From JAHEKD01 sp965215945 (lineage in GTDB: Bacteria; Pseudomonadota; Gammaproteobacteria; Arenicellales; JAHEKD01): a stretch of DNA of 63,278 nt. Of this stretch, positions 54,049 through 62,965 are shown piece by piece (the first letter of the stretch is position 1; each line of letters opens with the position of its first letter). The stretch covers positions 1 through 63,278 of the forward strand of contig CBDCFC010000012.1 of assembly GCA_965215945.1 (NCBI GenBank), given 5' to 3'. Position numbers and translations under genes: made by a program. The notes under the pieces were generated by a model. That model saw nothing but the letters and a program-made list of their open reading frames with translations, did not search any database and was not told the origin of the DNA.

Positions 54049-56739
54049 TTACAGCTTTTTTGCGACTTCAACAAACTTATGTAGAGATTGTCTTAGTGCA
54101 TTGATTTCGATAGCTTTTTCTATATTCTTATGTTCAGACTGCAATAAATTCATCAGTTGCCTTGCACAATTTTGTAAATCATTCGCACCTATATAGCTGC
54201 AAGTCCCTGCTAGTTTATGAACTTCGTTATATAACATTTCCGCTGAGCCTGGAGAATACGATGAGTCCAATACATTAATATAATGCGGAATATCTTTTAA
54301 TAACTCCCTTACGCTCTGTTTCCATAGTTCCTCATTATTGTTCGCTAGTTCAATACCAAGTTTAGAGTTCAAGATGTCATGATCCAGAACTGGTTTGTCG
54401 GATCGAGATATTTGATTAACTGAAATTTTATCGGGAAACCATTTTTGTACTAGTCTAATGAAATCAAGCTTAGTCATCGGTTTAGCAACAAAATCATCGA
54501 AACCATGTTCCAAAACCTTTTCTCGGTTACCGACAATCGCATCAGCGGTTAATGAGATGATTATTTTAGGCTGGTAAATCTCAGTATTGTTACGAATATC
54601 TGAAAATGTTTGTATTCCATCTACTTCCGGCATATGCAAATCCAAAAACACCAAATCAAACCGATCGTTTTTACACGCATCTAGTGCTTGGTCCCTGTTA
54701 CTGACCTGCTGATGGGACAACTGCATACCGGTTAACATGGTCTTAAAATACTCACGCACTATGCTATTGTCATCTATTACCAATACTTTAAGGGATGACA
54801 GGAATTCGTAATCCAGTCTTTGTTCCCGAGCCTTAAATTTCCCCAAAGATTCATCATGCTTTGGCAGCGTGAGGGAAACAATAAACCTTGTCCCTCGTTG
54901 GTTATTATCCTCAATGTTGATATTCCCGCCCATCAATTCAATAAAATGATAGGCAATGGCCAAACCTAACCCTGAGCCCTCAAACTTTCTATTTAACGAC
55001 GAATCAGCTTGCCAGAAAGGATCAAACAAATGATCCTTATCCTCATCAGAGATGCCGATTCCAGTATCCTCAACAATGATTACGATCTTTTTGTTGTCTG
55101 CTGATACGGATTGATGCTTAACGCTGACAGACACGTACCCTTGGTCAGTGAACTTAATCGCATTAGAAACTAAATTGGTGATGATTTGACTGACCCGAAC
55201 AGCATCCCCAATCAAGTAACAGGAATCATCTTCTTGTTTATCAAATTTAAGGTCAATTTTTTTCCGGCTGGCCATAGGCATTAACATATCCATTGATTGC
55301 GAGACAACTTCGTAGAGTTCAAATGGTTTATTTTGCAGGTCGATTTGTTGTGCCTCAATCTTGGCAAAATCCAAAATATCATTAACAATGGCAACAAGTT
55401 GATTAGAAGACTGAACCACCGGATCAACTAATCGCTTTTGTTCATTTGTCAGACCACTTTCAGACAACAGATCCAGAAATCCTATGATGCCGCTTATTGG
55501 TGTTCGTATTTCATGACTCATGTTGGCCAGAAAACCGGATTTTGCCTTACTAGCCATCTCGGCTGCTTTTCTTGCTTCGACCAGAGCCTGCTGAAATTCA
55601 ATGCGTTTTGTTATATCCCGGGCAATGGCATGAATACCGATGATGTTTTTATCTTTAGTAATTGATCTGGAGCTTATTTCAAATGTCTTGACAACATTAT
55701 TTTTGGTTATGATATCCAGTTCATACGTCAATCTTTCATCACTGGTCATGTGTTTTTTATTAATTCTCAAGGCCCGCGGCCTCGACTGAGGTGCCACAAC
55801 TTCTGACCAATGCGGCATCAGATTATCTTCTTTGGTGTCGTAAATCTCCTCAGAAAACGCATTATTAGTGCTGATCAACTCCCCGTTGGTATTAAACGTA
55901 ACGACTACATCTGAGGCATTTTCAAATAAATCACGATACTTAGATTCACTGTCCTTCAAAGCTTGCGTGGCTGCATTAAAATTCTCTGTAACCTGATCAA
56001 TTTTTCTTTGTAACTGATGTCTGCCCTCCTCTATGGCCTCAGCCATATTATTGACTCCCTTTTCAAGCTGGCCTATTTCTGAGGTTGACTCTTCTGACAC
56101 CCTCTCACTCAAATCACCTTTGGCGATTTTGTTAACTGAGTCAGTTAAACGAACGATAGGCAATCCAATTTTTCTGCCCAGATAAATCGCTAAAGCAATC
56201 ATGCCAAGTAGACAAGCCAATGTAATTAAAATGCCATTTTTTATTACTTCATATTGTTGATCAATCAGCAGAGTTTTATCTAAATAAATCTCAATGGTGC
56301 CAATTTCATCTTCGTAAGAAGTGCTTGTTCTGTTTTGGCTATCTGAAAAATCCTCAACTTCAACCGCTTTTTGCACAATTGGGGCGGTGAAAACTAATGA
56401 GTGGTCAGATATTGAATTGTCTTCGTGAACCTGAACAGTAGGCACTAGAGAACGGGAATATAAAATATGTGAAAACTTGTTTTTGACTAATACAGCAGTA
56501 ACATCGGGCTCATCAAATATGCTATCTGAAATTTCACGCATAATTGAATAATTCTCAATTAACACACTATACTCAAGTGCAGATGCTGATTGCCTGGCAA
56601 TAGTTTGACCGCGGTTAACTAAGTTTGCTTCGATCCCCTGAATTCTTGAATTAATAAAATAATATCCCAGAACACTTCCAAGCAACACTACGGGCAAACA
56701 TGCAAATAAGATCAATTGATTCTGAATCTTTCTAATCAT
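54049..56739 (-). CDS. Hybrid histidine kinase (HAMP-PAS-HisKA-HATPase-REC-HPt)
   Basis: 896 residues from ATG 56739. Two membrane helices (about 8-28 and 168-188) enclose a periplasmic sensor of about 135 residues. HAMP (about 188-240), a coiled linker, PAS (about 270-375), HisKA with the phospho-His in NMSHEIRTPISG (about 406), the ATPase with VSNAIKFTDQG, EDTGIGISDEDKD and GSGLGLAIAYHF, a receiver with phospho-Asp in FLDLHMPEVDG (about 696), and an HPt end with VHKLAGTCSYIGA (about 839). It overlaps the periplasmic-binding-protein gene by 8 bp and likely senses that protein's ligand state. The HPt may relay to the response regulator at 60140. Confidence 0.92.
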   Translation of the reverse strand: MIRKIQNQLILFACLPVVLLGSVLGYYFINSRIQGIEANLVNRGQTIARQSASALEYSVLIENYSIMREISDSIFDEPDVTAVLVKNKFSHILYSRSLVPTVQVHEDNSISDHSLVFTAPIVQKAVEVEDFSDSQNRTSTSYEDEIGTIEIYLDKTLLIDQQYEVIKNGILITLACLLGMIALAIYLGRKIGLPIVRLTDSVNKIAKGDLSERVSEESTSEIGQLEKGVNNMAEAIEEGRHQLQRKIDQVTENFNAATQALKDSESKYRDLFENASDVVVTFNTNGELISTNNAFSEEIYDTKEDNLMPHWSEVVAPQSRPRALRINKKHMTSDERLTYELDIITKNNVVKTFEISSRSITKDKNIIGIHAIARDITKRIEFQQALVEARKAAEMASKAKSGFLANMSHEIRTPISGIIGFLDLLSESGLTNEQKRLVDPVVQSSNQLVAIVNDILDFAKIEAQQIDLQNKPFELYEVVSQSMDMLMPMASRKKIDLKFDKQEDDSCYLIGDAVRVSQIITNLVSNAIKFTDQGYVSVSVKHQSVSADNKKIVIIVEDTGIGISDEDKDHLFDPFWQADSSLNRKFEGSGLGLAIAYHFIELMGGNINIEDNNQRGTRFIVSLTLPKHDESLGKFKAREQRLDYEFLSSLKVLVIDDNSIVREYFKTMLTGMQLSHQQVSNRDQALDACKNDRFDLVFLDLHMPEVDGIQTFSDIRNNTEIYQPKIIISLTADAIVGNREKVLEHGFDDFVAKPMTKLDFIRLVQKWFPDKISVNQISRSDKPVLDHDILNSKLGIELANNNEELWKQSVRELLKDIPHYINVLDSSYSPGSAEMLYNEVHKLAGTCSYIGANDLQNCARQLMNLLQSEHKNIEKAIEINALRQSLHKFVEVAKKL

Positions 56740-57661
56740 TTTTATTTTGATTTATGCTTTCATAAATCTCCTCCAAGGGCTTGGGCTTAATCGAAAGTGA
56801 TCGAGCAACATTGTTATTAAAGGCCACTGAATAGTATTTTGGATGCTGAACAGTTTCGATTGCCGAGTTATTGAGATGTGCAAGCAAGTCTTCGGCTAAA
56901 TGTTGTGCAAGCTGTCCTGGCTCAGAATAAACTGCGGCTAAAGCACCTGCCTTGACATAAGCATTAGAATAAGCAATCACAGGTATTTTCTTTCGATAGG
57001 AACTCAGCAATATCCCCTTTGCGGTATTACGATTTAAAATGTTAGGGCTGACAACGGTGAACAAAGCATCGATTTGATCAAACAACTCCTGGCTTGCTTT
57101 TATTGGAGACTCATTACTAGTGATTTTTTTTATGTTAAGTGTCAAACCACTTTGCGAAAACTGCTCAGCAATATAATCAAGCTGGTATTGATAAAACTGC
57201 TCAACTAACAAGCCGTATTTTGTGACTTCAGGTAAAACCGCCTTAAGCAAGGCAATCCTACGATGTAAGGGCTGATTGATAAACCAGGCTTTTGTATTTT
57301 GTTTATTGTAAGCACTTACCAACGAATAGTAGGACTGTTCAGGAATCAGTACTGCCCAAATTGGATTACTAACGTCCGCATCCAAAACTTCTCTGAATGC
57401 ATCCGTGCCTACCGTAACTACCAGGACATTATTGTCTATAGCCGTCTTGTTGAAATTCCTTAAGTCAATTCTATCGATATTTAACGTATCAGTGTTGGAT
57501 TCAACCTCAAGTCTTTTTTCAATCGCTTTATGAAAATCAGCATGCGATACCGATGACTGGTTCAGTATGATAGCAACGCTTTGATTTTCATCAGCTGACC
57601 CGGCAAAAGTAAACTGTGAAACGATCAGAAGTGCCGATAATATCGTTCTGGCAATAGTCAT
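56732..57661 (-). CDS. ABC-type periplasmic substrate-binding-like protein (COG2984 style)
   Basis: 309 residues from ATG 57661; a TTG at 57682 would add MGIHNDI. Signal peptide (ends QFTFAGSADE). It has a two-lobe periplasmic binding protein pattern with VAIILNQSSVSHADFHKAI, NVLVVTVGTDAFREVL, YGLLVEQFYQYQ and KKIPVIAYSNAYVKAGALAA. It lacks any ABC permease or ATPase partner nearby. Instead it is between the TonB receptor and the hybrid kinase with an 8-bp overlap to the latter, so it probably works as the kinase's ligand-sensing partner. Confidence 0.78.
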   Translation of the reverse strand: MTIARTILSALLIVSQFTFAGSADENQSVAIILNQSSVSHADFHKAIEKRLEVESNTDTLNIDRIDLRNFNKTAIDNNVLVVTVGTDAFREVLDADVSNPIWAVLIPEQSYYSLVSAYNKQNTKAWFINQPLHRRIALLKAVLPEVTKYGLLVEQFYQYQLDYIAEQFSQSGLTLNIKKITSNESPIKASQELFDQIDALFTVVSPNILNRNTAKGILLSSYRKKIPVIAYSNAYVKAGALAAVYSEPGQLAQHLAEDLLAHLNNSAIETVQHPKYYSVAFNNNVARSLSIKPKPLEEIYESINQNKND

Positions 57662-57743
57662 TATGTCGTTGTGAATGCCCAAAAATATTTACGTTTCTTT
57701 TTTCAAAATTCATACTCGTTCAACCTGGATATGACGCAACAAT

Positions 57744-59814
57744 CTAATCGGTAGCTAACCTCAGGGTGAAATATATTCTTCTGTCTAGAAAATGATCAGA
57801 TATAAAATCATTAAGCTGATCGTTAAAAATATTCTGTATATGTACTGATGCTTCAAAAGACTTATCCTGCAGATGAAATTCTTTTGCCAAATTAAAGTCC
57901 ACTCGCTCGTAAGCATCCGCGCCATTTCCAAGACTTCTACCGCTTCCAAGCGAAACCGTCTCGTCTTTATAATAACCAATCAGGCTAGCACGCCAATCAT
58001 CAGCAAACTCATGGCTAATCAAACCGCTAGCTATATGTTTGGGCGTAGATAACTCGAATTGATAGCGTGGGGCATTTTTGGTGCTGTCAATATCAATATA
58101 TGCATAGTTAAAAAGGAAATTAGTTTTGGCAGTAACATTGTGCTTAAACTGAAATTCCGCCCCTTTAATGTTTATATCATCGAGGTTCTCGAAATCGCGA
58201 ATTATTCCATCAATTGGATCAGGGTAAGGCTTTTCAATAACCGGTATTGCATCATCAATATCTTCATAAAATAAACGAACATCCCATGAACAGTTTTCAG
58301 AGCAACCGGACCCAAGATACCCAATATCATAGGCAGTGATGAATTCGGAATCCAAACCCCCAGATGCCAAAAAGTCCTGGCTCACAGGAACTTCGCCTAT
58401 TTTTAAACTTAAATCGCCGTATTCCTCAGTCGCAAATGGAGTACGTGTCGCAGTTGAAATACCAAATCTAACTGTGTGACCATTATCCAAGTGATGATTA
58501 AGAGCAATTCTTGGGGTAACGTCAGTGCCGCTAATACTGTTATGCTCAACCATTAACCCCATGTTTAATAACCAGTTTTCCTTAAATCTCCACTCAAGAT
58601 GTCCAAACCCCCGGCGTAAATCTTTTTCCTGCCAGTCATCAGAATCAAATAAATTTTGAGATTTTACTCGATCTCGTCTTAGACCAACTCCGGCCACAGC
58701 ACGCATTTGATCATTTCGCGCCCATGTATATTGCCCCTCCAAATCAAAACGTTGCGCTGTACCACTTTCATCAAGTTCCAGTTGAAAGTTTTCTAATTGT
58801 TCCTCGCTAAGACTTAGACCAGAAATTGGGTCAAAAAAACTTTCAATACCAAATTCTGTTAAATCAATTGGCAGAGTCGTAAAGCGATCTCTAAATCTAC
58901 GATAGTTATGAAATCCTTGTAACTTAAACTCGTTGCCATTATCAAAAACATGTTGCCAGATCAATTGCTGAAAATGGGATTTGTCACGTCTAAACCGGAC
59001 AGGATCATCAGCTATGGGAATAATATGCCCTTCTCCTCTTTCTCCACCAATCCAGCCAGCGTAAAAATCAAGACTATCATTTTCATCAACCTGGAGGGAT
59101 GTTTTTAGGTTAATAAAGGGTGATGATTTACCGTCAAAATGGTCAACAATAATCCCCCCCATCCTCTTCTCTAATACCAAAAGTCGCCCGCCCGGAAAAT
59201 CTGTCAGTTCGTAAGCCAGCTTTTAAAACCGCTTCACGAATACCGTTAGAACCTTCCCGTAATCTTGCGCTTAAACCTGTGTGTTCGCTCGGATCAGATG
59301 TAATTATATTTATAACGCCAAGAAATGAATTGCTACCGTAGATTGCTGAATTCGGGCCACGAACGACTTCAATCCGCTCAATATCGTCTATATCGATGGT
59401 TATATCAGACCAATCAGGTCCGCTAAAAAGCGGGTCATACACCGACCTTCCATCTATCAGCACCTGCATCCGCCTGGAAAATTGATCATTCAAACCATGG
59501 TAACTGACCGACCAGCGATTACCTGTTTCAAGACTGACAACCATACCTGGCACTAGTCTTAACAAATCTGGAATCTCCTTGAAGCCGGAATTGCGGATTG
59601 TTTTCCGGTCAATAATAGTGACCGAATTAGGCGCTTCATTGCGAGGTTGGGCCAGGCGAGTCGCCGATAAAATCATCGGAATGTCGGTTAAAAACTCATC
59701 CTCAGAAATTAATTGTTGGTTCTGTGCTACTGCGATTCCAATACATTTGAAACAAATAACTAAAAAACTTATTAAACCAAAGCGATTATTGAGTAATAAA
59801 TCAAATTTTGACAT
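57744..59814 (-). pseudogene. TonB-dependent receptor (one frameshift)
   Basis: ATG 59814; 689 residues when joined. Signal peptide, then a plug domain (LSATRLAQPRNEAPNSVTII, LLRLVPGMVVS, VLIDGRSVYDPLF, IERIEVVRGPNSAIYGSNSF) and a 22-strand-type barrel ending RRIYFTLRLATD, with FGISTATRTPF and NYAYIDIDST inside. One extra base in a run of seven G (59154-59160 as C on the plus strand) breaks it near residue 219; six G would restore EEDGGIIVDHF. It takes up a large or scarce substrate across the outer membrane. It shares strand and probably operon with the binding protein and kinase. Confidence 0.88.
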
Positions 59815-60139
59815 GATGTCTTAAGCCTCCGTCTTACATCCTTGCTCTTTTTAATACTACTGCAAAAATCGCCATAAATTATTATATTTTGTTTGCAAAC
59901 AATTCAAACCAGATACACTTTAAAGTGTTTTATAATATTTTCCGGTCAGCCACCTCATCTATATAGAGGAAGAGAGATTAAATTCGGAAAATGATATGCT
60001 TAACCGGAACCTGTCTTAACAACGTCGAACAAAGTCCAGACATGCTAAAAGCTGGGCAGTTTAACGATCTAGGTGAGTATTTAGTGTTGGATTCTAAATT
60101 GATCAACGAGGTGTAGATATCCAAACCACGAAAAAAATT
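59815..60139. other. Divergent control region between TonB receptor and response regulator
   Basis: 325 bp between divergent starts. The first 170 bp are AT-rich and should hold both promoters; no clear consensus pair is seen. A 41-codon ORF occupies 59991-60116 (listed separately). Confidence 0.5.
59991..60116 (+). CDS. Possible 41-residue leader peptide
   Basis: ATG 59991 to TAG 60114-60116, with TCGGAAA ahead of it. The product (SPDMLKAGQFNDLGEYLVLD in its middle) is acidic and has no signal peptide. It ends at GAGGTGTAG, directly where a ribosome site for the response regulator would be, so it could couple translation. It may equally be chance. Confidence 0.3.
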   Translation: MICLTGTCLNNVEQSPDMLKAGQFNDLGEYLVLDSKLINEV

Positions 60140-61114
60140 TTGCTCGTCGATGACGATAAAACGATTCTTAATACGTTAAAGCCTGGCCTGGAAGAAGCTG
60201 GATATATCGTCTTTACTGCTGAAAGCGGCTCAACGGCCACAGCAATCTACGAAAAAGATTCTCCGGATATAGGCATTATTGATTTTAGCCTGCCCGATAG
60301 CACTGGCGCCGCTTTAATCGAAAAGCTTTCAAAAATTCGATACAGACCAATGTTAATTTTATCCTCGCATAATGACCTGGATATTGTGGATAACGCAATT
60401 CGAACTGGGGCATGTAATTATTTAGTTAAACCTTTGTCTGCCAAACAGCTAATTCCCACCATCAGGCTAGCGCTTACACAGTTCGAACAAGCTAATGTAC
60501 AACTTTCATCACGTTACACAAACAATCGAAATACCAATATCACAGACGAAATACTCGATCAGCTGGCGTTTGGCACAGTTGTTATTGATCAACAGCAAAA
60601 CTGTATTAACTTGAATAATATTGCGACTGAATTACTTCAGGCCAACGACGTTTTAAGCTTATTGAATGGCAAGATTCGTGTAAATAATCCGAACACCAGA
60701 AGCCAATTTGCAAACTATATTTCAGCGTTATTCAATAGCAATTCCTCTGAATACAATCCTGTATTTTCAATCGAAAAATGGATGTCCGGTCAATGGTGTC
60801 ATATCTACGGTACTAGACTCAATACATCTCAAGCCTCACTCGAATACGCCCTGCTGATGATTATTGATAGCAGCCGCGACCAACCATTAACTGCAGAAAT
60901 ATTAAAGTCATTATATGGACTCACTCCGAAAGAAAGCGCGCTGGCAGAGGCAATCAACTCCGGCATGAGGCTCGAAGAATATGCAGAGTATAACAACATC
61001 AAAATCACCACAGTAAAAACCCACCTAAATGCGGTCTTTAGAAAAACCGGAACTAACAGGCAAATTGACCTTGTTCGATTACTGTCAAGGTTAATTGACG
61101 CTGTAAAGTTTTAG
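60140..61114 (+). CDS. Response regulator, REC plus LuxR-type helix-turn-helix
   Basis: 324 residues from TTG 60140, but that start cuts the first beta strand; the frame is open upstream to 60098 and GAGG (60108-60111) would fit a rare ATC start at 60119 (IQTTKKILLVDDD). Receiver: LVDDDKTIL (acidic pair), IGIIDFSLPDS (phospho-Asp), LSSHND and LVKPLSAKQ (Lys). The middle is PAS-like (about 135-240). The C-terminal LuxR-type helix-turn-helix reads YGLTPKESALAEAINSGMRL and ITTVKTHLNAVFRKTGTNRQ. It is divergent from the TonB/binding-protein/kinase genes and is the natural partner of the hybrid kinase. Confidence 0.82.
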   Translation: MLVDDDKTILNTLKPGLEEAGYIVFTAESGSTATAIYEKDSPDIGIIDFSLPDSTGAALIEKLSKIRYRPMLILSSHNDLDIVDNAIRTGACNYLVKPLSAKQLIPTIRLALTQFEQANVQLSSRYTNNRNTNITDEILDQLAFGTVVIDQQQNCINLNNIATELLQANDVLSLLNGKIRVNNPNTRSQFANYISALFNSNSSEYNPVFSIEKWMSGQWCHIYGTRLNTSQASLEYALLMIIDSSRDQPLTAEILKSLYGLTPKESALAEAINSGMRLEEYAEYNNIKITTVKTHLNAVFRKTGTNRQIDLVRLLSRLIDAVKF

Positions 61115-61515
61115 TCGCTAGACATTTTTTTACGATTCCTCTATTTGGAGGAAGAAAATAATTTCTCTTACTGTTTAAATGGCATCATCGACAATAGAAA
61201 AAGATCTGGGAATCCAACAAATATCAAGAAGTGATAACAGGAGGATGAAGGAGATAACCAGACACAAACAAGAATAAGAAACAGAATAAAAATAACATGC
61301 GTTTGTCGATATAGTTACCATTGAAACACATGGCTATCTTACATAGCCATGTTTATTTTTGAGTTCACTCATCACAAATCGTAATTCTCTCAGTAGTTGT
61401 ATGTCTAAGGCCATATAGACAACCAACCTAATCAGAACCATACTTTGTGTACTATTTACGTTGTTTAAAGATGTAATTGCTAGTAAGTTAAGAATAATAA
61501 GAAAGGGATATAAAA
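61115..61515. other. Gap after the response regulator
   Basis: 401 AT-rich bases with one terminator hairpin at 61332-61361 and, at its end, an AAAGGGA ribosome site (61502-61508) for the small membrane-peptide gene. No other feature seen. Confidence 0.55.
61328..61362 (+). terminator. Rho-independent terminator
   Basis: ACATGGCTAT and ATAGCCATGT with loop CTTAC, followed by TTATTTTT. It lies about 215 bp after the response-regulator stop, so either that mRNA has a long 3' end or a short RNA ends here. Confidence 0.8.
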
Positions 61516-61686
61516 ATGGAAAAAATAATAAAAATTTATATTGAAGTGCTTTTACTGATAACTACTGTAATGGGTTTGTTATTTTGCTACGGTCTAATTC
61601 ACAAAGGTGAAAAAAATAATTCGCATAAACCCATAATTCAAATTGGTTCTATCGTATTAATTTCTTCACTGATATTATTAACTTAA
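61516..61686 (+). CDS. Small two-helix membrane protein, 56 residues
   Basis: ATG 61516 with a good AAAGGGA site 7 bp ahead, TAA at 61684-61686. Two hydrophobic helices (VLLLITTVMGLLFCYGLI; IIQIGSIVLISSLILLT) are joined by a short basic loop HKGEKNNSHK. It is too short for usual gene-calling cut-offs. It is convergent with the polyamine-type permease genes, whose last stop is 11 bp away. Function unknown; such peptides often bind larger membrane complexes. Confidence 0.55.
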   Translation: MEKIIKIYIEVLLLITTVMGLLFCYGLIHKGEKNNSHKPIIQIGSIVLISSLILLT

Positions 61687-61696
61687 TAATAAATCA

Positions 61697-62965
61697 TTAT
61701 TCAGATCCTGATTGATCTTTGAGGTTCTCTGGTGCGAATATATTCTGGTAACCTTCTGTACCTGTTGCCTTGTTTTCACTCCCGGTATTTTGCCCGTCAT
61801 CACCACCTTCTAAATTACCAGGCGAAAATATACCTTCGTAACCTTCCGTCCCTTTGGCTTTAGCTTTGGGCTTGGTTGCAGCAGGTGATGGCTTATCAGA
61901 AGGAGCGGCATCTTTAAACATTCTCTTTTGTTGCAGTTGTTGTATACGTTTTTCAGCTTCTAACTGCTTTTGCTCTTTCACAGCAATCTTACATTCATTC
62001 ACTCCCATGGTTCCAGACATATAAACTGTTGCCATTCCTGCCACCGTAATCACTAAAATTATGATAACAGCCGGATCGAACAAAAACGGAACATTCTTTC
62101 CGTGCGCTGTTGCTTCACCTTTAGCCATTTTGGCAGAAATTTTGTCACGTTTGAGATCGCGCCGTTTTTTAACTTCCAATAATGCCGCCAAAAATAATGT
62201 TAGAACTACTATTACCACGGCCAAAGCACTGATCGAGGGATTGATCCCATATCTGACTTTACTTGCTAATACTGTAGTTAATGTGCTTTCCGATACAATT
62301 GTAAAAACCGTAGTATTGTAGTTTTCAAAAGAAGCTAAAAAGGCCAGTACTGCAGCAGAACCTATTGCAGGCTTCAAAAATGGCAATAATACCTTGCGGA
62401 AGGCCTGTACATGAGTTGCACCTAGGTCTAGCGCGGCTTCTTCTTGCACTGTATCAAAGCGTTGCAATCGAGATATAAAAATCAACATGGTATAGGCTGA
62501 AATAAATGTAGCCTGGCCAATAATCGTTAAAAAGAATCCATTATAAAAAATTGATTCACGACTGAAGCCGAGCATATAACCTATACGATCCCAAAATAGC
62601 AAAGTGGATATCCCAAGAACTACTCCGGGAACTAATATCGGCGAAATGACAACCGTATAATAAAATGCTCTAAGGCCCGAGCTGACCTGAGTCAGAATCA
62701 AGGCGCCTGCTAGACCAATTGGTACAGCTAAAGCCACCACCCCCAAACCAATGAAAACACTGTTACGTAAACCTTCCATTAAGCGCACGTCATTTTTCAG
62801 CACTTCAAACCACTCTACTGAAAAGCACTCCCAAGGGGTAACACGCGGAAAAGCCGAACTGTTAAACGCGGTAATACCCATAATTATCAATGGACCAAAA
62901 AGATAAGCAAAAAACAATAAAACAAACGCTATTAAGAAAAAACGCTTGAAGTCTTGCCCCATCAA
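61697..62965 (-). CDS. ABC transporter permease (PotC-like) with extra helix and repeated C-terminal tail
   Basis: 422 residues from ATG 62965, while PotC-type permeases are about 260-290. The normal part has six helices and the EAA loop EEAALDLGATHVQAFRKVLLP. After it come a basic segment, a seventh helix (AVIIILVITVAGMATVYMSG), a coiled-coil-like Lys/Gln stretch (QLEAEKRIQQLQQKR) and a Pro/Lys-rich tail with two copies of G-T-E-G-Y-x-x-I-F-x-P-x-N-L (GTEGYEGIFSPGNLEG and GTEGYQNIFAPENLKD). It starts inside the stop of the partner permease (4-bp overlap). Polyamine or similar amine import is likely; the tail's role is unknown. Confidence 0.85.
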   Translation of the reverse strand: MMGQDFKRFFLIAFVLLFFAYLFGPLIIMGITAFNSSAFPRVTPWECFSVEWFEVLKNDVRLMEGLRNSVFIGLGVVALAVPIGLAGALILTQVSSGLRAFYYTVVISPILVPGVVLGISTLLFWDRIGYMLGFSRESIFYNGFFLTIIGQATFISAYTMLIFISRLQRFDTVQEEAALDLGATHVQAFRKVLLPFLKPAIGSAAVLAFLASFENYNTTVFTIVSESTLTTVLASKVRYGINPSISALAVVIVVLTLFLAALLEVKKRRDLKRDKISAKMAKGEATAHGKNVPFLFDPAVIIILVITVAGMATVYMSGTMGVNECKIAVKEQKQLEAEKRIQQLQQKRMFKDAAPSDKPSPAATKPKAKAKGTEGYEGIFSPGNLEGGDDGQNTGSENKATGTEGYQNIFAPENLKDQSGSE

